Assembly (NCBI RefSeq): GCF_014206975.1
Contig: NZ_JACHOU010000001.1
Location: 620,001-684,000, forward strand
Source: Aminobacter aganoensis
GTDB taxonomy: Bacteria > Pseudomonadota > Alphaproteobacteria > Rhizobiales > Rhizobiaceae
DNA: 64,000 nt
Direction: 5' to 3'
Every line of letters begins with the position of its first letter. Position 1 is the stretch's first letter. Of this stretch, positions 17,396-26,698 are shown piece after piece. A model generated the notes under the pieces. It did not search any database, had not been told where the DNA came from, and worked only from the letters and a program-made list of their open reading frames with translations. The position numbers and the translations under genes were made by a program.

Positions 17396-18477
17396 CAGGC
17401 GGCGAAGGGCGCATGCCCCATCAGCTCGCCCTCGCGGTTGAAGACGAGGATTTCGAGCGCGATATCGGCACTGTTGAGCGCGCCGGCCGCCGTGCGCCAC
17501 GCCGCAGCCGCAACCGCGTCGCCGATCGCAATGCCGGCCTTGCGCGCCTCGATGAAGGCTTCGGCGACCGTGTTGGCGCTCTTGATGCGCGCTTCGAGCG
17601 CGGCATCGGCGCCTGCCTCTACAGCGACTGCGGCAAGCCCGTCGAGATCGGCCGAACCGCGGTTCGAATGCACGTCGAGCAGGCCTTGCGACAGCTTGGT
17701 CATCTTGGCGACGCCACCGGCGATCGTCACCTTGGCCACCGGATGGGCGCGGATGTATTTCGCCATGCCGCCGACGAAGTCGCCCATGTCGATCAGCTGC
17801 ACCTCGTGCAGGCCATGGAACTTCTGCACCGCCAGCTCGGAAGCGTTGCCGGTCGATCCAGCGACATGGTCGAAACCCATGGCGCGCGCCACGTCGACGC
17901 CGCGATGGATCGAGTGGATCCAGGCCGAGCACGAATAGGGAATGACGATGCCCGTCGTTCCCAGGATCGAGATGCCGCCGAGGATGCCGAGGCGGGGATT
18001 GAGCGTCTTGAGCGCCATCTCCTCGCCGCCGGCAACGGAAATCTCGACCTCGACATCGGCGCCCTCGCCCAGCACCTCGGCAACGACACCGGCAATCATC
18101 TTGCGCGGCACTGGGTTGATCGAGGCTTCGCCCGGCGGGATCGGCAGGCCCGGCCGCGTCACCGTGCCGACGCCCTTGCCGGCCTTGAACACAACACCGC
18201 TGCTCGCAGCACCGGGGCGCACCGTGCTCATGACAAGCGCGCCATGCGTGACATCAGGGTCGTCACCGGCGTCCTTGACGATGCCGGCCATGGCCCAGCC
18301 GTTGCCCCGCTCGCTTTTCGCCAGCGCAAAGGCCACGTTCTGCCCGCCCGGCAGCACGATCTCGACCGGGTCCGGAAACGCCCCCGTCGTCAATGCCAGG
18401 CACGCCGCCTTGGTGGCGGCGGTGGCGCAGGCGCCGGTGGTCCAGCCGCGCTTGAGCGGACGATCTTCTTCATTCAT
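17362..18477 (-). CDS. cbiD: CbiD, (cobalt-)precorrin-5B C1-methyltransferase
   Basis: CbiD is the C1-methylating enzyme best known from the anaerobic pathway. It is unrelated to CobF, which does this step in the classical aerobic route. The ATG at 18477 gives 371 residues starting [20 protein letters not shown]; the [16 protein letters not shown] block is the family signature. [22 protein letters not shown] and [16 protein letters not shown] are also characteristic. No cobF is present in the window, so this gene probably fills that role and gives a hybrid pathway. It faces cobA with only 53 bp between them, and its 3' end overlaps cobM. Confidence 0.94.
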   Translation of the reverse strand: MNEEDRPLKRGWTTGACATAATKAACLALTTGAFPDPVEIVLPGGQNVAFALAKSERGNGWAMAGIVKDAGDDPDVTHGALVMSTVRPGAASSGVVFKAGKGVGTVTRPGLPIPPGEASINPVPRKMIAGVVAEVLGEGADVEVEISVAGGEEMALKTLNPRLGILGGISILGTTGIVIPYSCSAWIHSIHRGVDVARAMGFDHVAGSTGNASELAVQKFHGLHEVQLIDMGDFVGGMAKYIRAHPVAKVTIAGGVAKMTKLSQGLLDVHSNRGSADLDGLAAVAVEAGADAALEARIKSANTVAEAFIEARKAGIAIGDAVAAAAWRTAAGALNSADIALEILVFNREGELMGHAPFAACHNPSRPLNRR

Positions 18478-18530
18478 GACGCGATCTATAGGCTGGCCGA
18501 GCCTGAACGTCATCGCCGAAAGCGACACGC
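18478..18530. promoter_or_regulatory. short divergent promoter region of cbiD and cobA
   Basis: Only 53 bp separate the divergent starts of cbiD and cobA, so any promoters must overlap each other or the coding ends. No clear hexamers and no second cobalamin riboswitch are visible here. The cobA-cobB-cobS-cobT and cbiD units therefore do not share the riboswitch control seen at 4969-5141. Confidence 0.4.
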
Positions 18531-19316
18531 ATGAGCCTTGAAACTGCCATCTCGCGTCTGAACTACCAGCAGCGCATTCTCGAGCCGGGCCATGTCTGGC
18601 TCGCCGGCGCCGGCCCCGGCGATCCCGGGCTGCTGACGCTGGACGTTTTGTCGGCGCTCGCCCAGGCCGATGCGCTGGTGCATGATGCACTGGTATCACC
18701 CGAAATCGTCGCCGTTGCCGAGCAGGCGGAGAAGTTCTTCGTCGGCAAGCGCGGCGGGCGGCTGTCGATACCACAGGGCGACATCAACGCGCTGCTGGTC
18801 AAGCTGGCACGCGAAGGCCGCAAGGTCGTGCGGCTCAAGGGCGGCCATCCCTTCGTCTTCGGCCGCGGTGCGGAGGAAGCGCTGGTGCTGACCCGCGAGA
18901 ACATCCCGTGGCGGGTACTGTCGGGCATAACCTCTGCCTTCGGCGGCCTGTCCTCTGCGGGCATCCCGGCCACCATGCGCGGCGTCAACGGCGCCATCAT
19001 CCTCGCCACCGGCTTTGCCGCCGTGAGCGACGACCGGCCCGACTGGGCAGCCCTTGCCCGCACCGGCCAGCCCATCGTCATCTACATGGGCCTGACCCAC
19101 ATGGCCGACACGGTGGCCGAGCTGATGGCCGGCGGCCTATCGGTCGACACGCCCGCGGCCTTCGTCGAAAACGCCTCGATGCCGGAGGAACGCACAGTCA
19201 CTGCGACGCTGGGCACGCTGGTCGCCACCGCCGAGCGCGAAAAGGTCGTGTCGCCGTCACTCATCGTCGTCGGCGGCATCGTTGCGCTGCGCGCCGAACT
19301 GATGGGGCAAGAATGA
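18531..19316 (+). CDS. cobA: CobA, uroporphyrinogen-III C-methyltransferase (SUMT)
   Basis: CobA makes precorrin-2 by methylating C2 and C7 of uroporphyrinogen III, the entry step to B12 and siroheme. The 261-residue protein has VWLAGAGPGDPGLLTLDVLSAL-type N-terminal sequence (split here at the motif GAGPGDPGLLT). LKGGHPFVFGRGAEE lies near residue 103 and SAGIPATMRGV near 142. No CysG oxidase/ferrochelatase domain is fused. It begins the cobA-cobB-cobS-cobT run, and its TGA overlaps the cobB ATG. Confidence 0.95.
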   Translation: MSLETAISRLNYQQRILEPGHVWLAGAGPGDPGLLTLDVLSALAQADALVHDALVSPEIVAVAEQAEKFFVGKRGGRLSIPQGDINALLVKLAREGRKVVRLKGGHPFVFGRGAEEALVLTRENIPWRVLSGITSAFGGLSSAGIPATMRGVNGAIILATGFAAVSDDRPDWAALARTGQPIVIYMGLTHMADTVAELMAGGLSVDTPAAFVENASMPEERTVTATLGTLVATAEREKVVSPSLIVVGGIVALRAELMGQE

Positions 19317-20626
19317 CAGCGCGCGGACTCATCATCGGCGCCCCGCGCTCGGGCTCGGGCAAGACCAGCGTCACCATCGGCCTTTTGCGCGCGCTCGCCC
19401 GCCGCGGCGTCAAGGTGCGCGGCGCGAAGTCCGGCCCCGACTACATCGACCCCGGCTTCCACGCGGCCGCCACCGGCCTTCCCGGCGTCAATCTCGACAG
19501 CTGGGCCATGGCGCCTTCCCTGCTCAACGCGCTTGCCGCCGATGCATCGTCCGACGCCGAGATCGTGATCCTCGAAAGCGCCATGGGCCTGTTCGACGGC
19601 ATCCCCTCGGACAAGGGCCGTTCCGGCGCGGCAGCCGATCTCGCCCGGCTTTACGGCCTGCCGGTTCTGCTGGTGCTCGACGTCTCAGGCCAATCCCAGA
19701 CCGCCGCCGCCATCGCCAAGGGTTTCGCCACCTACGATCCCGATGTCCGCATCGCGGGCGTGGTGCTCAACAGGCTCGGCAGCGACCGTCACCGCAAGCT
19801 TGCCGGCGACGCTATCGAGGCGCTCGGCCTGCCCGTCGTCGGCGCCATCCTGCGCGACCCGACCTTGTCGATTCCCGAGCGCCATCTCGGCCTCGTCCAG
19901 GCCGAGGAGCATGCCGACCTCTTCGCCCACATCGAAAAGCTCGCCGACATGGTCGAGCGCTCGCTCGACCTGGATGCCATCATCGCGCTGGCGACGCCAC
20001 TGGCGCCAACCGCCGGCGACCAAGCTTTCGCGCTGCCGCCGCCGGGCCAGCGCATCGCACTCGCCCGGGACGCCGCCTTCACCTTCCTTTACCCTCACCT
20101 TGCCGCCCACTGGCGCGCCATGGGGGCGGAACTGGTGCAGTTCTCGCCGCTCGCCGACCAGGCGCCCGACGCCTCCTGTGATGTCTGCTGGCTGCCAGGC
20201 GGCTATCCCGAACTCCATGCCGGCCGCCTCGCCGCTGCTGAGAACTTCATATCCGGCACTCGCCGTTTCGCCGAAACCAGGCCCGTCCATGGCGAGTGCG
20301 GCGGCTTCATGGTGCTCGGCCGCTCCATCGAGGACGCCGATGGCGTCACCCACGGCATGCTCGGCCTGCTCGGCCACGCCACCAGCTTCGCCAAGCGCAA
20401 GATGAACCTCGGCTACCGCCAGGCGACACTCTCGGCACCCTGCCCGCTCGGCCCTGCGGGCGGCATCATACGTGGCCACGAATTCCACTACGCCCAGACG
20501 ATCGAGCGTGGTGAGGACACGCCTTTGGGCGAAATCGCCGATGGCCAGGGCAACCCGCTCGGCGGCTTCGGCGGCCGGCGCGGCCATGTCACCGGCACCT
20601 TCTTCCACGCGATCGCGCGAGGTTGA
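19313..20626 (+). CDS. cobB: CobB, hydrogenobyrinic acid a,c-diamide synthase
   Basis: This glutamine amidotransferase amidates side chains a and c using ATP and glutamine, producing the substrate of CobN. It has 437 residues. An N-terminal dethiobiotin-synthetase-like ATPase (IGAPRSGSGKTSVTIGLL, then KSGPDYIDPGFH) is followed by a class I glutaminase with the nucleophile in HGECGGFMVLG near residue 327. A late HEFHYA histidine follows. The start is fixed by the ATGA overlap with cobA. The next gene, cobS, begins 1 bp after the stop. Confidence 0.95.
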   Translation: MTARGLIIGAPRSGSGKTSVTIGLLRALARRGVKVRGAKSGPDYIDPGFHAAATGLPGVNLDSWAMAPSLLNALAADASSDAEIVILESAMGLFDGIPSDKGRSGAAADLARLYGLPVLLVLDVSGQSQTAAAIAKGFATYDPDVRIAGVVLNRLGSDRHRKLAGDAIEALGLPVVGAILRDPTLSIPERHLGLVQAEEHADLFAHIEKLADMVERSLDLDAIIALATPLAPTAGDQAFALPPPGQRIALARDAAFTFLYPHLAAHWRAMGAELVQFSPLADQAPDASCDVCWLPGGYPELHAGRLAAAENFISGTRRFAETRPVHGECGGFMVLGRSIEDADGVTHGMLGLLGHATSFAKRKMNLGYRQATLSAPCPLGPAGGIIRGHEFHYAQTIERGEDTPLGEIADGQGNPLGGFGGRRGHVTGTFFHAIARG

Positions 20627-20627
20627 G

Positions 20628-21386
20628 ATGGTCAAGCCGGCGACCATCTTCGACGACATCCGCCTCGGCCTCGTCTTCTTCACCCGCCTGCCGTTGCCGC
20701 ATTTCGAGGTCAGGGACCGTTCGCTTGCCGACGCAATCTGGACCGCGCCGCTGGTCGGCGTCGTCGTGGCGTTCGTCGCCTGGCTCGCCTTTGCTGCCGG
20801 ACACGCTCTCGGCCTCGCCGAGGGACCGGCGGCCGCCCTGGCAATTGCCGCCGCCATGCTGGTCACGGGTTGCCTGCATGAAGACGGCTTATCCGATTGC
20901 GCCGACGGCTTCGGCGGTGGGCGCACGCGTGAACGCAAGCTGGAGATCATGCGCGACAGCCGCATCGGCAGCTATGGCGCCGCAGCCCTGATGCTTTCGA
21001 TCCTGGCGCGCTGGAGCGCGATCACCGAAATCGAGGATCCCGCTCCGGTCTTCGCCGCCCTGGTCGCCGCGCATGTCGGCTCGCGCGCGCTGATCCCAGC
21101 TTTCATGCACCTCTTGCCGCAGGCACGCATCGACGGTCTTGCCGCCGGCGTCGGCACAGTCGCCGATAGTGCCGCGGTCACAGCCCTCGTCATCGGCGCG
21201 CTCGGCCTGCTCTTCCTCGGCCTCCGGGGCGCGATCGTTGCCGCCTTGTGCCTCGCCATCCTCTTCTTCGGCTTCAGAAAGCTTTGCCTCGCGCAGATCG
21301 GCGGCCAGAGCGGCGACACCATCGGTGCCCTGCAACAGCTCGCCGAAATCGCGCTGCTGTTCGTCGCATCCGCCATCCTTGCTTGA
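20628..21386 (+). CDS. cobS: Adenosylcobinamide-GDP ribazoletransferase (cobalamin synthase; CobV in P. denitrificans naming)
   Basis: This integral membrane enzyme joins adenosylcobinamide-GDP and alpha-ribazole to complete the nucleotide loop. The 252-residue protein has about six hydrophobic segments. Its conserved metal-binding motif HEDGLSDCADGFGGG (near residue 84) is followed by REIM-type sequence (RKLEIMRDSRIGSYG). The start ATG at 20628 lies 1 bp after cobB. The name cobS follows Salmonella usage and should not be confused with the CobS chelatase subunit, which is not in this window. Confidence 0.94.
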   Translation: MVKPATIFDDIRLGLVFFTRLPLPHFEVRDRSLADAIWTAPLVGVVVAFVAWLAFAAGHALGLAEGPAAALAIAAAMLVTGCLHEDGLSDCADGFGGGRTRERKLEIMRDSRIGSYGAAALMLSILARWSAITEIEDPAPVFAALVAAHVGSRALIPAFMHLLPQARIDGLAAGVGTVADSAAVTALVIGALGLLFLGLRGAIVAALCLAILFFGFRKLCLAQIGGQSGDTIGALQQLAEIALLFVASAILA

Positions 21387-21410
21387 TTCAGTTTTGGAGT
21401 ATTCGCAGAC

Positions 21411-22421
21411 ATGGCCTTCAAATCGCTCGATCAATTGCGCAATGCCTGCCTCGACCTGCCCTCCGGCAGCGATACCGCAGCGGATGCCGTCGCCCGCCGC
21501 CAGGACACGCTGACCAAGCCGCGCGGCAGCCTCGGCAAGCTGGAGCAGATCGCCGCATGGCTCGGCCGCTGGCAAGACCGCGACATGCCCAGGCTCGACA
21601 GGGTCAAGGTTATCGTCTTCGCCGGCAACCATGGCGTCACCGCCCAAGGCGTGTCTGCCTACCCGTCCGAGGTGACGGTGCAGATGGTCGCCAACTTCGC
21701 CGGCGGCGGAGCTGCCATCAACCAGCTCGCCCGTCTTGCCGGCGCCGAGCTTTCGGTGATCCCGCTCGACCTCAACCACCCCACCGGCGACTTCACGCAG
21801 ACAGTCGCGATGACCGAGGCCGAGTTCCTCGCTGCCGTCTCCACCGGATACGAGGCGGTCGACCAGGACCTCGACCTGATCTGCTTCGGCGAAATGGGCA
21901 TCGGCAACACCACCCCGGCCGCGGCCATCGCCGCTGGCCTGTTCGGAGGCACCGGCCGGCAATGGGCCGGCCGCGGCACCGGCGTCGACGATTCAGGCCT
22001 GTCGCGCAAGTTTGCTGCAATCGATGCCGGCCTTGCCCGCCATGCGGCGACGCTCAACGATCCGCTGGCCGTCGCTGCCAATCTCGGCGGCCGCGAGCTC
22101 GCCGCCATCCTCGGCGCCACCCTCGCCGCGCGCCACCACAACGTGCCCGTCCTGCTCGACGGCTTCGTCGTCACCGCCGCTGTCGCGCCACTGGCAAGAC
22201 TCCACCCCGAAGGCCTTGCCCACACGCTCTCCGCCCACGTCTCCGCCGAAGCCGGCCACCGCCAGTTGCTGGAGGCGCTGAAACTTGCGCCGCTGCTCGA
22301 TCTCGGCATGCGGTTGGGCGAAGGCTCCGGCGCCTGCCTTGCGGTCAACCTCGTCCGATCGGCACTGGAATGCCATGCCCGCATGGCGAGCTTTGCCGAA
22401 GCCGGCGTGACGGACAAATAG
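21411..22421 (+). CDS. cobT: Nicotinate-nucleotide-dimethylbenzimidazole phosphoribosyltransferase (CobU in P. denitrificans naming)
   Basis: The enzyme makes alpha-ribazole phosphate, the lower-ligand precursor of B12. It has 336 residues. VFAGNHGVTAQGVSAYPSEV lies near residues 65-85, GEMGIGNTTPAAAI near 162 and LGEGSGACLAV, with the catalytic Glu, near 302. It is the last cob gene here, 24 bp after cobS. The expected partners cobP/cobU kinase, cobC, cobD, cobO, cobQ and the CobS/CobT chelatase subunits are not in this window. Confidence 0.95.
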   Translation: MAFKSLDQLRNACLDLPSGSDTAADAVARRQDTLTKPRGSLGKLEQIAAWLGRWQDRDMPRLDRVKVIVFAGNHGVTAQGVSAYPSEVTVQMVANFAGGGAAINQLARLAGAELSVIPLDLNHPTGDFTQTVAMTEAEFLAAVSTGYEAVDQDLDLICFGEMGIGNTTPAAAIAAGLFGGTGRQWAGRGTGVDDSGLSRKFAAIDAGLARHAATLNDPLAVAANLGGRELAAILGATLAARHHNVPVLLDGFVVTAAVAPLARLHPEGLAHTLSAHVSAEAGHRQLLEALKLAPLLDLGMRLGEGSGACLAVNLVRSALECHARMASFAEAGVTDK

Positions 22422-22608
22422 TCGGACTTTCCCCTGGCAACAGTTCAAAAACTTCGCATTGGAAAACGATTTCTTCGGTTTCAGAAAAGATAGAAGAAAA
22501 TTCTTATCATGAGCGCAGAGGCAACCGGCCTCTGCCTCCTCCTGGCGCAGCCTCCCGACTATCTTGCGGCCTACTTCAGCCATTTGCCGCTTGTCTCAGG
22601 AGAGCCCC

Positions 22609-23595
22609 ATGAAACGTTTCCTTCTCGTCGGCGCCGCGCTCGCCGCGATCCTCGCCGACCCGCTGGAGGCTTCCGCCGCCGACAAGCTGCTCAATGCCTC
22701 CTACGACGTCGCCCGCGAGCTGTTCGCGGGCGAGAACGCCGCCTTCATCGCCAAGAACCCGGGCATCACCGTCGACCAGTCGCATGCCGGCACCTCCAAG
22801 CAAGCGCGCGCCATCGTCGAGGGACTCGAGGCCGACGTCGTCACCTTCAACCAGGTCACCGACATCGACTTCCTGGTCAAGAACGGCTTCGTTTCCGACG
22901 ACTGGAAGCAGGATTTTGCCAACCAGGCCTCGCCCTTCTATTCGCTGCCGTCCTTCCTCGTCCGCGCCGGCAACCCCAAGGGCATCAAGGACTGGTCCGA
23001 TCTCGTCCGCGACGACGTCAAGGTGATCTTCCCCAATCCCAAGACCTCGGGCAATGCGCGCTACACCTATCTCGCGGCGACCGCCTACGCCAAGGAAGCC
23101 TTCAAGGGCGACGAGGCCAAGGTGAAGGAGTTCGTGACCAAGCTGTTCGACAACGTGCCGGTGTTCGACACCGGCGGCCGCGCCGCCACCACCACTTTCG
23201 TCGAGCGCAACATCGGCGACGTCCTCATCACCTTCGAAGCCGAGACCCGCTCCATCGCCAGGGAGTACGGCGCCGACAAGGTCGAGAGCGTCATCCCGTC
23301 CGTCAGCCTGCTCGCCGAGTTCCCCGTCGCGATCGTCGACAAGGTGGTCGACAAGCGCGGTTCGCGCGATCTCGCCAAGTCCTACCTCGATTTCCTCTAT
23401 TCGCCCGAAGGTCAGCGCATCGCCGCCCAGCATGGCAACCGCGTCCATGAGCCTGCCGTCGCCGCCGAATTCAAGGAACAGTTCCCCGAGGTTCGTCTCG
23501 TCACTGTCGAAGACGTCTTCGGCGGCTGGGACAAGGTCCAGAAGGAACATTTCGGTTCCGGCGGGCTGCTCGAAGAGATCTACGGCGAGCGTTGA
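22609..23595 (+). CDS. sbp: Sulfate ABC transporter periplasmic substrate-binding protein
   Basis: This secreted sulfate/thiosulfate receptor delivers ligand to CysTW. The ATG at 22609 follows CAGGAGAG and gives 328 residues. A signal peptide (MKRFLLVGAALAAILA...) is cleaved near ASA-ADK. The mature part begins LLNASYDVARELF, and the ligand region includes SHAGTSKQARAI, NPKTSGNARYTYLAA and FDTGGRAATTTF, all typical of Sbp/CysP. A longer frame upstream is not signal-like. A hairpin and a mosaic palindrome lie between sbp and cysT, probably setting differential expression. Confidence 0.95.
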   Translation: MKRFLLVGAALAAILADPLEASAADKLLNASYDVARELFAGENAAFIAKNPGITVDQSHAGTSKQARAIVEGLEADVVTFNQVTDIDFLVKNGFVSDDWKQDFANQASPFYSLPSFLVRAGNPKGIKDWSDLVRDDVKVIFPNPKTSGNARYTYLAATAYAKEAFKGDEAKVKEFVTKLFDNVPVFDTGGRAATTTFVERNIGDVLITFEAETRSIAREYGADKVESVIPSVSLLAEFPVAIVDKVVDKRGSRDLAKSYLDFLYSPEGQRIAAQHGNRVHEPAVAAEFKEQFPEVRLVTVEDVFGGWDKVQKEHFGSGGLLEEIYGER

Positions 23596-23603
23596 TCGCA
23601 CGT

Positions 23604-23648
23604 GCATGACCCCGAAAATCGATATCGATTTTCGCAAAAGGATCATGC
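23604..23648. repeat. GCATGA/TCATGC mosaic palindrome with perfect 22-bp core (sbp-cysT)
   Basis: The ends GCATGA (23604-23609) and TCATGC (23643-23648) flank a perfect 22-bp palindrome at 23613-23634 (CGAAAATCGAT and its complement). A related element is at 33531-33595. This is a second repeat family, distinct from the CCCCTCA elements of the cob cluster. Its AT-rich core suggests a different origin. Confidence 0.75.
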
Positions 23649-23722
23649 ACAACTCAAGTGCTGCAGCGTCCTTCGCGCGTCCAGAATAGACGCGCGGCGC
23701 TGTCACCATGCTGTTGAAAATT

Positions 23723-23747
23723 GGAAAGCCGGTCACGCCGGCTTTCC
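23723..23747 (+). terminator. hairpin between sbp and cysT, no U-tract
   Basis: Perfect 10-bp arms GGAAAGCCGG (23723-23732) and CCGGCTTTCC (23738-23747) enclose a 5-nt loop. There is no following run of T, so it is more likely a processing or stability hairpin than a true terminator. It could protect the sbp transcript and lower cysTWA expression relative to the abundant binding protein. Confidence 0.5.
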
Positions 23748-23775
23748 GCATTGACGTATCCAGGAAGGCATTTCA

Positions 23776-24597
23776 GTGGCGCGCCGCATTCTGCCAGGGT
23801 TCCCCCTGGCGCTGGGGATAACCCTCGTCTACGTCTCGATCATCGTCGCGCTTCCGCTCGGCGCGCTGGTCTTCAAGGCGGCCAGCCTCGGTTTCGAGGA
23901 CTATTGGCGCATCGTCTCCTCGCCGCGTGCGGTCGCCAGTTATCGCGTCACCGCGCTGTCGGCGCTTGCGGCCACCGCCTTCAACCTAGTCTTCGGCATG
24001 GCGCTCGCCTGGGTGCTGGTGCGTTATCGCTTTCCCGGCCGCCGCTTCGTCGACGCGCTGGTCGACTTGCCCTTCGCGCTGCCGACGGCAGTTGCCGGCA
24101 TCGCGCTGACCACGCTGTTTGCCGAAAACGGCTGGTTCGGCTCGGTCCTTGCACAAGCCGGCATCAAGGTCGCCTACACGCCGCTCGGCATCATGGTCGC
24201 CATGGCCTTCACCAGCCTGCCCTTCATCGTGCGCACCGTGCAGCCCGTGCTGGAAGACCTCGACCCGGCACTTGAGGAAGCCGCGCAAACGCTTGGCGGC
24301 AGCGATCATTCGATCTTCCTGCGCGTCATCCTGCCGCTGCTGACGCCAGCACTGCTCGCCGGCCTGTCGCTGTCCTTCGCCCGCAGCCTCGGCGAGTTCG
24401 GCGCCATCATCTTCATCGCCGGCAACCAGCCGATGGAAACCGAGATCACCGCCCTCCTGGCCTTCATCCGGCTCGAGGAATACGACTACCAGGCTGCCGC
24501 AGCCATTGCCTCGGTGCTGCTCATTGCCGCCTTCCTGATGCTCGCCGTCACCAACATCCTGCAGGCGCGTGCCCTGCGCTACACGGCAAGAGGCTGA
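23776..24597 (+). CDS. cysT: Sulfate ABC transporter permease CysT (CysU)
   Basis: This is an inner-membrane subunit of the sulfate/thiosulfate importer, 273 residues with six predicted membrane segments. The cytoplasmic EAA loop that docks on CysA is visible as EEAAQTLGGSDHSIFLRVILP near residues 170-190. FARSLGEFGAIIFIAGN follows, which is typical for CysT. The start is GTG at 23776 after an AGGAAGGC box. cysW begins 1 bp after the stop. Confidence 0.94.
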   Translation: MARRILPGFPLALGITLVYVSIIVALPLGALVFKAASLGFEDYWRIVSSPRAVASYRVTALSALAATAFNLVFGMALAWVLVRYRFPGRRFVDALVDLPFALPTAVAGIALTTLFAENGWFGSVLAQAGIKVAYTPLGIMVAMAFTSLPFIVRTVQPVLEDLDPALEEAAQTLGGSDHSIFLRVILPLLTPALLAGLSLSFARSLGEFGAIIFIAGNQPMETEITALLAFIRLEEYDYQAAAAIASVLLIAAFLMLAVTNILQARALRYTARG

Positions 24598-24598
24598 G

Positions 24599-25507
24599 AT
24601 GAGCGCTTCCGTCAAAGGCCGCCCGCCCCGCGTCGGCGACGCTCCAGGCTTCCGCCGCGCCCTGATCGGCGTCGTGCTGACCTTGGTGGCGATCGTCATC
24701 ATCGCGCCATTGGCGGTCATCGGCTACCAGGCCTTTTCGCAAGGACTGCAGGTCTATGCCGCGGCAATCGCTCATCCCGACACGCTGCACGCCATCGGGC
24801 TGACGGTGGTCACCGCCCTGATCGCTGTGCCCATCAACACCGCCTTCGGCGTCGCCGCCGCCTGGGCGATCACGAAATTCGACTTCTGGGGCCGCCGCTT
24901 CCTGCTGGTCGTCATCGAAATCCCGTTCTCGATCTCGCCCATCGTCGCCGGCGTCGCCTATCTCTTCGTCTACGGCCTGCAGGGCCTGTTCGGCCCGGCG
25001 CTTGAATCGGCGGACATCAAGATCCTGTTCGCCCTGCCCGGCATCGTGCTCGCCTCGATGTTCGTCACCGCCCCCTTCGTCGCCCGCGAACTCATCCCGC
25101 TGATGCAAGCGCAAGGGCGCGATCTGGAAGAAGCCGCGACATCGCTCGGCGCCTCGGGCTGGCGTACCTTCTTTTCGGTCACGCTGCCCAACATCCGCTG
25201 GGCACTGCTCTACGGCGTGGTGCTGTGCAATGCGCGCGTCATGGGAGAGTTCGGCGCCGTCTCGGTGGTGTCGGGCAACATCCGCGGCCAGACCAACACG
25301 CTGCCACTGCACATCGAACTGCTGTACCACGACTACCAGACCGCAGGCGCCTTCGCCGCCGCATCCATCCTCGCCCTGCTCGCCGTCGTCACCCTAGTGG
25401 CCAAGGTCCTGCTCGAACGCCAGGGCGCCGGGCGCGCGCGCCGCGGCCCGGCACTGGCGGCCCCGGCTGCCGCTCCCAAAACCGCTTCCGCAGAGGTTTC
25501 GTCATGA
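24599..25507 (+). CDS. cysW: Sulfate ABC transporter permease CysW
   Basis: The second membrane subunit has 302 residues and six membrane segments. The EAA loop reads [21 protein letters not shown] near 180-200. [21 protein letters not shown], the conserved CysW signature (split around SVVSG), follows. The start ATG at 24599 overlaps the region after the cysT stop by normal spacing. The C-terminal tail (about 20 residues, Ala/Pro/Arg-rich) is longer than usual and probably disordered. The stop overlaps the cysA ATG. Confidence 0.94.
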   Translation: MSASVKGRPPRVGDAPGFRRALIGVVLTLVAIVIIAPLAVIGYQAFSQGLQVYAAAIAHPDTLHAIGLTVVTALIAVPINTAFGVAAAWAITKFDFWGRRFLLVVIEIPFSISPIVAGVAYLFVYGLQGLFGPALESADIKILFALPGIVLASMFVTAPFVARELIPLMQAQGRDLEEAATSLGASGWRTFFSVTLPNIRWALLYGVVLCNARVMGEFGAVSVVSGNIRGQTNTLPLHIELLYHDYQTAGAFAAASILALLAVVTLVAKVLLERQGAGRARRGPALAAPAAAPKTASAEVSS

Positions 25508-26526
25508 AAATCCGCCTCGACAACGTCGTGAAGACCTTCGAGACCTTCCGTGCCGTCCACGGCGTCTCGCTCGAAATCGAAAGCGGTGAACTGGTAGCCC
25601 TGCTCGGGCCCTCCGGCTCGGGCAAGACCACCATCCTGCGCATGGTCGCCGGCCTCGAATATGCCGATGCCGGCCACATCTATTTCGGTGCGGAGGATGC
25701 CACCGACATTCCGGTGCGCGACCGAGGCGTCGGTTTCGTCTTCCAGCATTATGCGCTGTTCCCGCACATGACGGTGGCCGAAAATATCGCGTTCGGCATG
25801 AAGGTGTCGAAGGTCCGCCGCGACAAAGGCGCGATCGACACGCGCGTTGCCGAACTGCTGCGCCTCGTCCAGCTCGATGGCCTGGGCGAGCGCTTTCCCG
25901 GACAGATCTCCGGCGGCCAGCGTCAGCGCGTGGCTCTTGCGCGCGCGCTCGCCGTCGACCCCAAGGTGCTATTGCTCGACGAACCGTTCGGCGCGCTCGA
26001 TGCCAATGTCCGCCGCGACCTGCGCCGCTGGCTGCGCGAGATCCATCAGGAACTCGGCATCACCACCTTATTCGTCACCCACGACCAGGAAGAAGCGCTC
26101 GACCTCGCCGACCGCGTCGTCATCCTCGACAAGGGCCGTATCGTCCAGCAAGGCACCCCCGAAGAGGTCTGCCGCAACCCGGCATCCGCCTTCGTCATGA
26201 ACTTCCTGGGCGACACCAACCGCTTTTCCGCCGCGGTCTCCGGCGGCGTCGCACGGCTCGGCGACGCCAGGATCCCCGCCCCCGGTTTTGCCGACGGACC
26301 GGTCGACATCTTCCTGCGCCCCAGCGATCTCGGCTGGAGCCAGTCGGGCGAAGGCATCGCGGCAACCGTCGCGCGCGTCATCGACAGGCCGGCCGGACGG
26401 CGCATCCTGGCGCTGACGGCGACAGGCGAAGCGGTCGAACTCGACGTCGCCCCGGAGACGGTGGTCAGCGCCCAGCAGAAGGGCGTCATCACCATCGAGC
26501 GGGCCAAGGTCTACGCCACGGCCTGA
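25504..26526 (+). CDS. cysA: Sulfate/thiosulfate ABC transporter ATP-binding protein CysA
   Basis: The ATPase of the importer has 340 residues. Walker A is GPSGSGKTT (about residues 37-45) and the Q-loop is [13 protein letters not shown]. The signature is [15 protein letters not shown], Walker B is [12 protein letters not shown], and the switch His is in [16 protein letters not shown]-terminal TOBE/CysA regulatory region follows from about 240. It is coupled to cysW by ATGA. An Rrf2 regulator gene lies 172 bp downstream on the same strand. Confidence 0.95.
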   Translation: MKIRLDNVVKTFETFRAVHGVSLEIESGELVALLGPSGSGKTTILRMVAGLEYADAGHIYFGAEDATDIPVRDRGVGFVFQHYALFPHMTVAENIAFGMKVSKVRRDKGAIDTRVAELLRLVQLDGLGERFPGQISGGQRQRVALARALAVDPKVLLLDEPFGALDANVRRDLRRWLREIHQELGITTLFVTHDQEEALDLADRVVILDKGRIVQQGTPEEVCRNPASAFVMNFLGDTNRFSAAVSGGVARLGDARIPAPGFADGPVDIFLRPSDLGWSQSGEGIAATVARVIDRPAGRRILALTATGEAVELDVAPETVVSAQQKGVITIERAKVYATA

Positions 26527-26698
26527 TTCTGGCCCAAAACACGCGAAACTTACGGAAAATCAACGCGTTTCGGCTTGTATATCAAGTCGCTGGAATTTAT
26601 CTCTGACGAAAGCCGGAATGCGATGGGGCCGAATCGTTATCCTCGGCATGCAACCTCATGCTGCGACAGGCAGCGGAAGCCGATGACACGCGTTCGCC

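Noticed and set aside
22422-22608. Sulfur-responsive riboswitch or operator upstream of sbp
   Set aside because: The AT-rich stretch near 22470-22540 has an imperfect ATTTCTTC/GAAGAAAAT repeat only; no known riboswitch core or match to the 28366-28386 repeat was found.
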